Source: Verrucomicrobia subdivision 3 bacterium UBA7542 (GTDB lineage Bacteria > Verrucomicrobiota > Verrucomicrobiia > Limisphaerales > UBA11358). Taken from it: a stretch of 10,087 bases of DNA. Where the stretch lies: assembly GCA_002479245.1 (NCBI GenBank), contig DLMG01000428.1, positions 1 through 10,087 of the forward strand, written 5' to 3'. Made by a program: the position numbers and the translations under genes. The notes under the pieces were generated by a model, which was not told the DNA's origin, made no database searches, and saw only the letters and a list, made by a program, of their open reading frames with translations. Positions 5,957 to 10,087 of the stretch are shown here, piece after piece. The first letter of the stretch is position 1. Each line of letters starts with the position of its first letter.

Positions 5957-6190
5957 ATGAACAACGGCAATTCCCCGGCAGCGCCGGAAAAAACGAGTGA
6001 CACGATCCAATGTCCCGCTTGTCGCGGGAAGATCGGGTCGCCGGGGAAGCGCTGTCCGCATTGCGGCCGCCCGATGGGCCGGCGCGGTTTTTTCTTCTGC
6101 ACCTTTTGGGCGGGTTTGTCGCTGGTGGTGGCGGCGTTGATTGCCTGCATTATTTACGCGGGGTTTCTGCTGTTGAACCGGATGCTTTGA
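5957..6190 (+). CDS. Small zinc-ribbon membrane protein
   Basis: A 77-residue hypothetical protein with two clear parts. Residues 19-36 hold two CxxC knuckles (Cys19/Cys22 in CPAC, Cys33/Cys36 in CPHC), a compact zinc ribbon expected in the cytoplasm. Residues about 45-73 form one hydrophobic membrane-spanning segment (WAGLSLVVAALIACIIYAGF). Basic residues GRPMGRRG lie between them, consistent with a cytosolic N-terminus. Many small proteins of this design have no known function. It stands alone on the plus strand among repeats and broken genes, with no clear ribosome site before the ATG. Intact motifs suggest it is still expressed. Confidence 0.65.
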   Translation: MNNGNSPAAPEKTSDTIQCPACRGKIGSPGKRCPHCGRPMGRRGFFFCTFWAGLSLVVAALIACIIYAGFLLLNRML

Positions 6191-6368
6191 AAGGCGTTGC
6201 GAGTCGCCAACGAGAACGGGCCCCTTTAAGAACTGAACTCAAATCCTCTGGCGCAGCTTGGTGAACCGGGCGTTTGCCCGATGATTGCGCTGTTTGAATG
6301 GCGGGTAAGCCAGTCGTGTTCAACCTCCCGGTTTACCTGAGCTATTATCATTCTCCCTGGGTTCTTGA

Positions 6369-6491
6369 AAAGATACTTATCTGAAGGATTTGTTCACCCG
6401 CCTGCCGGCGGCCAAGATCACCGAGATCAAAGAGTTCACGCCAGCGGCGTGGGCCAGAGCGAAGGAGAAAATGCTCACTCTGGCTGCTTGA
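6369..6491 (+). pseudogene. C-terminal remnant of IS66-like transposase
   Basis: A frame of 40 codons closed upstream by a TGA at 6366-6368 encodes DTYLKDLFTRLPAAKITEI followed by KEFTPAAWARAKEKMLTLAA and a stop. 'YL+DvltRLP...i.el.P..W' is the pattern of the IS66 transposase C-terminal element. The rest of the transposase and recognisable terminal inverted repeats are absent. The upstream 6191-6368 stretch shows only a small hairpin (CGGGC-GTTT-GCCCG at about 6268-6281) and no gene. The remnant ends 12 bases from the stop of the converging secreted-protein gene. Confidence 0.55.
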
Positions 6492-6503
6492 GATTTTGAA
6501 GGC

Positions 6504-7391
6504 TCAGGGTGTCAGCGGACGTACCGCCTCGACCCGATAGAATCGCATCGGCGCATTAGTGTCAGTAAAACCAGCCGTCGTGGTGGAACCGGCGGATGGC
6601 GAAACGAGGCCCAAGCCGCTGTCCACCCAATCCGGCGAACTCAGGCCGGGCGTTTTCTGAATGGTGTAGTAACGCATCGGCACACTGTTCCAGGTGAGCA
6701 TGGCGCTGGTTCCGCCGGACGAAAAACTCTCGGCGGTGATAAGGAAAATACTGTCGGCGTTGGTCGGATCCGTGCCCGCGAGGTAGTCCTGCGCGATGGT
6801 CATGCCTTTGCCGGTTGGATCGGCGTTGGCATTCTCGTTGGTGGTGCCGAAGTAAGTCAGCAACCAGGCGATGGGCAGGCCGTCGGGCGCGAGTGCGCCG
6901 GGTGAGATGGTGTCGGTCTGCACATAGGCGACGGCGTTGCTCAAACTGATCCAGCCGCAGTTGGCGCTCCAGACGTAGCCGCTCATCTTGCCGGTGATCA
7001 TATTTATCCTGGGCGCGCCGGTGTTTTCAAAATTAATCCAGCCGATGTTTGCGCCATAAGCGTAACCGCGCAAATTACCCAGACCATCCTGGTTGACGCC
7101 TAAATCTGCGGCCGAATTGTTTTGGTATTGAATGCCATCGGCGGGCGAGCCACTGCCGAGATTGATCCAGCCGACATTGGCGGAATAAATGTATCCGGAG
7201 CAGACGTAAGCGCCGATGACGGCACCGTTGGCAGCGTCACCGGTCCAATTCATCCAGCCGACGTTCGCGCCGTAGGCGTAACGGTTGACGGCGTCAATGG
7301 TCGTGGCGGCGCGGACGGTGGAGAGTTTCGAGTTGAGGGTTGAGAGCGCGGCCAGTGCAAGGCCGGCGATGAACAAGCGTTGGCATTTCAT
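6504..7391 (-). CDS. Secreted 'ANVGWIN' repeat protein with calcium-loop-like linker
   Basis: A 295-residue exported protein of unknown function. A signal peptide (MKCQRLFIAGLALAALS, cleavage probably near VRAA, residue 28) is followed by four short aromatic repeats: YAYGANVGWMNW (38-49), YIYSANVGWINL (67-78), YAYGANIGWINF (110-121) and YVWSANCGWISL (139-150). Spacings of 29, 43 and 29 make two 72-residue super-repeats. WLLTYFGTTNENANADPTGKG with QDYLAGTDPTNADS (176-213) is the linker frequent in Verrucomicrobial secreted proteins; the usual acidic DPDGDG loop is DPTGKG here, so calcium binding may be weak. The C-terminal 75 residues form a beta-rich module ending RFYRVEAVRP. The ATG at 7391 starts 3 bases after the stop of the upstream gene, implying co-transcription. 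Surface attachment or extracellular adhesion is possible but unproven. Confidence 0.8.
   Translation of the reverse strand: MKCQRLFIAGLALAALSTLNSKLSTVRAATTIDAVNRYAYGANVGWMNWTGDAANGAVIGAYVCSGYIYSANVGWINLGSGSPADGIQYQNNSAADLGVNQDGLGNLRGYAYGANIGWINFENTGAPRINMITGKMSGYVWSANCGWISLSNAVAYVQTDTISPGALAPDGLPIAWLLTYFGTTNENANADPTGKGMTIAQDYLAGTDPTNADSIFLITAESFSSGGTSAMLTWNSVPMRYYTIQKTPGLSSPDWVDSGLGLVSPSAGSTTTAGFTDTNAPMRFYRVEAVRPLTP
7319..7346. repeat. Heptamer tandem array (TTGAGRG type) in signal-peptide region
   Basis: Four imperfect 7-base units with consensus TTGAGRG on the plus strand, ending with TTGAGGG TTGAGAG at 7333-7346. On the coding minus strand the array encodes STLNSKLST of the signal peptide. 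The same heptamer family recurs in the beta-helix gene at 9560-9587. Confidence 0.7.
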
Positions 7392-7394
7392 GGG

Positions 7395-8324
7395 TCAAAA
7401 CGGCAGCGGTTGAATTTCAAAATAGTTGGTTGGCGGCTGAAACAGTTTGGCGTCCTCGTCCGTGAGTTTCTGCGGCATGACAGATTCCACTTCAAAGCGG
7501 AAACGCTCCATGCCGTTGTCAAATTTCAGGGTGACCAGCAGCGGAAACAGTTTCTTGGCCTTCACCAGTTCCGCCCATTGCTGCTCAATCATGCGCGGGC
7601 CGAAACGATGCGGCTGGTTTTGCACATAAGGCTGGAATGGAAACAATCGGTCCGTCGCCCAGATTTCCATCGTCTCGCCGCGCTGCTTGATTTCATATTG
7701 TTCGCAGGCGAAGCCGAGCAGGTTCGTTTTCTGTCCCGTGTCCTGGATCTCCATCTTCTGCATCATGGGCGGTGGCATCATCGGCCTGGCGGGCATACCG
7801 CCTGACATTCCCGGCACAGCAGGCATGGCGGGAGCGCCGGGCGCGGATTGAGGGCCAACTCCAGGCGGCAGATTCGGCATGGCAGGCATTGACGGCGACG
7901 CGGGCATTCCCGGAAGGTTCTTGGGGCCGATGCCTTGTGGCGTGGGCAGGTTCGGCATCACGGGCAAACCGACCGGTGGCGACGGCGGGCCAACGCCGGG
8001 CGGAACTCCGCCGGGCATTTGCGGAAAATCGGGCGGCATGGTGGATGAATTCTCCACAGCGAGCTTGAGGCGCACAAAGCACCGGTTGTTGGGAAAGAGC
8101 AGTGTCAATTCACCGGAGTTGCGATCCAAAATGTCCACTGGATTCGGCCAGTTCGTGGCCGTCATTTCCACACGCAGGAAATTTGTGCCTGCGGTGTAAA
8201 GCAAGGTGCTGGTTTGATTACCCTGGGTCAACTCAGCGTTGATACGGCCCTCGAAGCAGAAGGCGGAAGGCAGAAGGCAGAAGGCAGAAACAACCGTCGC
8301 AGTGATGAGGATTACGCTTTTCAT
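7395..8324 (-). CDS. Secreted DUF4412-like protein with Pro/Met/Gly-rich insert
   Basis: A 309-residue exported protein. The signal peptide reads MKSVILITATVVSAFCLLPS and continues through AFC. The mature start FEGRINAELTQG with TNFLRVEMTA, DILDRNSGELTLLFPNN and, after the insert, GFACEQYEI and MEIWATD fits the DUF4412 pattern, an uncharacterised periplasmic or outer-membrane-associated beta domain. Residues 95-188 are an insert rich in Pro, Met and Gly (PGMPASPSMPAMPNLPPG, ending PMMPPPMMQKM) that splits the domain and should be disordered; methionine-rich segments of this kind sometimes bind copper or mediate contacts, but that is speculation. The gene lies 45 bases after the beta-helix gene and 3 bases before the next, so the three are probably one transcript. 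No ribosome site is visible. Confidence 0.7.
   Translation of the reverse strand: MKSVILITATVVSAFCLLPSAFCFEGRINAELTQGNQTSTLLYTAGTNFLRVEMTATNWPNPVDILDRNSGELTLLFPNNRCFVRLKLAVENSSTMPPDFPQMPGGVPPGVGPPSPPVGLPVMPNLPTPQGIGPKNLPGMPASPSMPAMPNLPPGVGPQSAPGAPAMPAVPGMSGGMPARPMMPPPMMQKMEIQDTGQKTNLLGFACEQYEIKQRGETMEIWATDRLFPFQPYVQNQPHRFGPRMIEQQWAELVKAKKLFPLLVTLKFDNGMERFRFEVESVMPQKLTDEDAKLFQPPTNYFEIQPLPF
8254..8287. repeat. Heptamer tandem array (AAGGCAG type) in signal-peptide region
   Basis: A degenerate first unit (AAGCAG at 8254-8259) is followed by four 7-base units of AAGGCRG (8260-8287), the last three identical. On the coding strand it gives the near-repeated hydrophobic peptide SAFCLLPSAFCF, because three heptamers equal seven codons. 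Peptides of this 'SAFCLLPSAFC' type are widespread in Verrucomicrobial gene calls. Confidence 0.85.
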
Positions 8325-8340
8325 GTGCGATGCCGTGGAT

Positions 8341-8368
8341 CAATTCGTAAATCGCAAATCATAAATTC
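8341..8368. repeat. Heptamer tandem array (YAAATCR type) between two genes
   Basis: Four 7-base units, CAATTCG at 8341, TAAATCG at 8348, CAAATCA at 8355 and TAAATTC at 8362, fill most of the 45-base gap between the beta-helix gene and the DUF4412-like gene. It is the only heptamer array of the minus-strand block that is not inside a signal-peptide region. It occupies the place where a ribosome site for the downstream gene would be expected. Confidence 0.7.
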
Positions 8369-8369
8369 C

Positions 8370-9632
8370 TCATGGCATGTTGTATTTGTAGGTGATGTTC
8401 GTTGTGCCACTAGAGACAGTGCATGAATTGGCGATGTGAGCGGTGATAGCTACTCCGGAACTGCTGAAACAGTAACAGCCGATGGCGGCGCCGGTGACAC
8501 TAAGGCCGGTGCCACCGCCGCCGGTTCCGCCAATACAATTGTTGGCACTGGCGGCGGAAAGACCGGTGCCGGTGCCGACGCAATGCCCGTTGCAATTATT
8601 GGCAGTACCGGCACTAAGACCCGTGCCGCTGACGCTATCGCCGTAACAATTATTGGCGACAGAAGCAAACAACCCGATGCCGCTGCCGCCGCTGTAGCCG
8701 ATGCAATTATTGGCGGCGTATGGGGTGTGCAACCCTGTGCCGGAACCACTGCAGTATCCGTAACAGTCGGAGGCGGCCTCGACATCCAATCCATCGCCCG
8801 TGCCGGAGCCCATAGCCATGCAGTTATGAGCAGTGCCGGCGAGAAGACCGGAGCCGTACAAGCTGGTGGCAAAGCAGTTATCGGCGGCATAGGAGACAAT
8901 CATTCCGTAACTGTAGCCAGTGCAGTTTCCGTAGCAGTCGGTGGCATTGTCCGCGTTGATGGCCGCGGCTCCGCATTGAACCGCCGTGGAATGGAAAACG
9001 CCGGAAGCTTGAATGCCATAGCTGCCGACCGTATTGACTGTGCAGGACTCGGCGACGGTTGAATTACCCGTGCCCAGTAAAATGCCGAAATACTGACAGC
9101 CGGAAACCGAAACACCGGACACGCGGACATTGTAGGGCGTCCCCCCCGAGGAATAGTTGTAACTGATGCCATTGTAAAAACCGGGGCCGCTATACGTCCC
9201 GGCGTTATTGGTGACACTCCCCGTGATGTGACCATTGGAAATGGTGATGTCGGCATTGCCGATGCCGGTGACCTGGTTACCGATCAGCAGGATGGCTGTG
9301 CCATTGGCACCAGTCGAAGAAATCGTGAATCCGCTGAGATCAAGAGACACACCATTGGTGTTGATGCTGATGGCATTAATGGAGCCGGTCGCGGTGATGT
9401 TGGTCGTCAGGTAATACGAGCCGGGCTGGCTGATGACATAAAGATCCTGACTGTCGCCTGATAAAGTATTGATCGGCGTGCGCGGCTCGATCTGGTTGAG
9501 TGTCAGCATCGTCGGCGCGGGCGCGCCCGGCGGCGTGAGGCTGCCCTGGGCGAAGGCCTTTGAGAGTTGAGGTTCGAGGATTGAGAGCGCGAGCAATGTC
9601 AGCGCGAAGACAAGCAGAGTTCTCGTTTTCAT
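8370..9632 (-). CDS. Secreted right-handed beta-helix repeat protein
   Basis: A 420-residue exported protein. The signal peptide MKTRTLLVFALTLLALSIL runs to a likely cleavage after AFA near residue 28. The mature N-terminus SLTPPGAPAPTMLTLNQIEP, then DLYVISQPGSYYLTTNIT and GVSLDLSGFTI, is a module common in Verrucomicrobia ahead of parallel beta-helices of the pectate-lyase fold. From about residue 230 to the end, nine to ten coils of 18-20 residues repeat the pattern A-N-N-C-x-G...G-T-G-L-x-A. Each begins with Asn/Asp-Cys, giving a ladder of cysteines down one face. The DNA shows it as CAATTATTGGC-like blocks every 54-60 bases from 8536 to 8935. No catalytic residues of polysaccharide lyases are evident, so an adhesin or structural role is as likely as an enzyme. 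It is the first gene of the minus-strand block. It has no Shine-Dalgarno; its leader is AT-rich. Confidence 0.82.
   Translation of the reverse strand: MKTRTLLVFALTLLALSILEPQLSKAFAQGSLTPPGAPAPTMLTLNQIEPRTPINTLSGDSQDLYVISQPGSYYLTTNITATGSINAISINTNGVSLDLSGFTISSTGANGTAILLIGNQVTGIGNADITISNGHITGSVTNNAGTYSGPGFYNGISYNYSSGGTPYNVRVSGVSVSGCQYFGILLGTGNSTVAESCTVNTVGSYGIQASGVFHSTAVQCGAAAINADNATDCYGNCTGYSYGMIVSYAADNCFATSLYGSGLLAGTAHNCMAMGSGTGDGLDVEAASDCYGYCSGSGTGLHTPYAANNCIGYSGGSGIGLFASVANNCYGDSVSGTGLSAGTANNCNGHCVGTGTGLSAASANNCIGGTGGGGTGLSVTGAAIGCYCFSSSGVAITAHIANSCTVSSGTTNITYKYNMP
8536..8945. repeat. Coding minisatellite of the beta-helix coils (54-60 bp period)
   Basis: Blocks resembling CAATTATTGGC occur at 8536, 8593, 8647, 8704, 8764, 8821, 8875 and 8935 on the plus strand, at spacings of 57, 54, 57, 60, 57, 54 and 60. 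All spacings are multiples of three and encode coils of 18, 19 or 20 residues. The coils at 8536-8704 are the most alike, which suggests recent duplication; those towards 8935 are more diverged. Confidence 0.75.
9560..9587. repeat. Heptamer tandem array (TTGAGRG type) in signal-peptide region
   Basis: Four 7-base units: TTGAGAG (9560), TTGAGGT (9567), TCGAGGA (9574) and TTGAGAG (9581). On the coding strand they give the SILEPQLS part of the beta-helix signal peptide. The array matches the family, the unit number and the location within the gene of the one at 7319-7346. Confidence 0.75.
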
Positions 9633-9720
9633 AATGGATTTAAGATTCTTTTTGATTATTTTTAAGACATCATTTTCTAATGATATTGCTACTCCCTGCC
9701 CAATTGAAATGCAAATTAAA
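9633..9720 (-). promoter_or_regulatory. AT-rich leader of the minus-strand secreted-protein block
   Basis: The 88 bases before the beta-helix start are strikingly AT-rich compared with the GC-rich surroundings, as expected for a promoter and 5' leader. A TATCAT box (plus-strand ATGATA at 9680-9685), about 48 bases before the ATG, is a possible -10 element; no convincing -35 is seen. There is no Shine-Dalgarno. The promoter call rests mainly on composition and position. Confidence 0.3.
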
Positions 9721-10018
9721 ATACTTCATCATCGCGAGTGGGCAATCACGTCAGGAACCGGGACAAACCCGCTGATGCCACGAAAAGCACGCATTTCAAA
9801 TCCTGCAACGGCATAAATTCGCGCCGGGTGCCCGCTCAGACGGATACGAACCAAGCCCTTTCCGGATGAAGCCATGCCGGCATGGTTTAATAACTCAACG
9901 CGAGAAACCAGCCGTGCTTCGTCAGCCGAATACCATGTTCTTTACTTCCGGCGCGGTCAATTGGTCCCTCAATCCGGCGTCAAAGCATCCGCCGGACTTC
10001 GTGTTGTTTCATTAACCT
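9721..10018. other. Intergenic stretch, no gene recognised
   Basis: This stretch contains short open frames only and none has recognisable protein character. A 10-base perfect palindrome ATGCCGGCAT lies at about 9874-9883. No tRNA, rRNA or clear terminator is seen. It separates the minus-strand secreted-protein block from whatever lies beyond the window. Confidence 0.4.
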
Positions 10019-10087
10019 TCAAACAGCACCAACACCGAGCGTCATACCTACGTCAACTCCATACGTGTCACCGGTCACTTGAAAACC
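10019..10087 (-). CDS. Possible C-terminus of a gene entering from the right edge
   Basis: A minus-strand frame open to the window edge encodes GFQVTGDTYGVDVGMTLGVG and ends with AV and a stop at 10019-10021. Alternating small, hydrophobic and polar residues resemble the last strand of a beta protein. Only 22 codons are visible and third positions are AT-rich, unlike the neighbouring genes, so this may be chance. Confidence 0.2.
   Translation of the reverse strand, partial: GFQVTGDTYGVDVGMTLGVGAV

Noticed and set aside
6265..6285. Hairpin CGGGC-GTTT-GCCCG as terminator of the zinc-ribbon gene
   Set aside because: The stem is only 5 bp and no T run follows.
8254..8368. Tandem heptamers considered as a CRISPR array
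   Set aside because: Units are 7 bp with no unique spacers; this is a simple tandem repeat.
8536..8945. Regular 54-60 bp periodicity considered as CRISPR
   Set aside because: Periods are multiples of three, the sequence is open on the minus strand and encodes beta-helix coils, and there are no separate spacers.
8436..9062. Plus-strand open frame of 208 codons with Ala/Gly/Thr repeats
   Set aside because: It is the antisense image of the beta-helix coil repeats; its regularity comes from the coding repeat on the other strand, and it has no signal peptide or ribosome site.
9874..10087. Plus-strand frame open to the window end from an ATG at 9874
   Set aside because: The translation is rich in Arg/His/Ser without pattern, has no ribosome site and overlaps a competing minus-strand frame; too weak to annotate.

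Overview
The window looks like a GC-rich member of the Verrucomicrobiota, probably close to Pedosphaera/Limisphaerales. This is judged from its style and not from a marker gene. The clues are short palindromic and heptanucleotide repeats between and inside genes, a secreted beta-helix protein of a type common there, a 'WLLTYFGTTN...ADP...G(T)DP' calcium-loop-like linker, and an N-terminal fragment of a gene family often multicopy in those genomes.

Region 1 (1-4858, + strand) is a tight five-gene operon. It encodes a DUF3261-like lipoprotein, a membrane-anchored C45/AAT-type Ntn hydrolase with a TPR-like tail, a PlsC-type acyltransferase, a FabZ-like hot-dog dehydratase and a flavodoxin-fold protein fused to an SCP2-like domain. 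Three successive junctions are 4-bp ATGA overlaps. This combination resembles the accessory end of an aryl-polyene/dialkylresorcinol (flexirubin-like) lipid-pigment cluster; the ketosynthases, carrier proteins and exporter would lie upstream, outside the window. A nested palindromic repeat and a terminator-like hairpin sit directly on the 5' end of the first gene, so its true start is doubtful.

Region 2 (about 4852-6491) is a gene graveyard. In order it holds a C-terminal tail of an unknown protein, the N-terminus of a beta-class DNA methyltransferase with a palindromic repeat inserted in frame, the C-terminal tail of a WYL-domain regulator joined to it out of frame, the first codons of the next gene of that lost operon, and an opposing truncated ORF of a multicopy family. 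After these come two more repeat types, a small intact-looking zinc-ribbon membrane protein, and the C-terminal tail of an IS66-like transposase. The simplest reading is the eroded remains of a restriction-modification or defence island.

Region 3 (6504-9632, - strand) is a three-gene block of exported proteins, transcribed 9632 to 6504: a cysteine-rich repeat beta-helix protein, a DUF4412-like protein with a Pro/Met/Gly-rich insert, and a protein with four 'ANVGWIN' repeats. All three signal peptides are partly encoded by 7-bp tandem repeats, and a fourth heptamer array lies in the spacer between the first two. This is the most unusual pattern in the window.

Region 4 (9633-10087) is an AT-rich leader for the minus-strand block followed by sequence with no convincing gene, apart from a possible C-terminus of a minus-strand protein running off the end.
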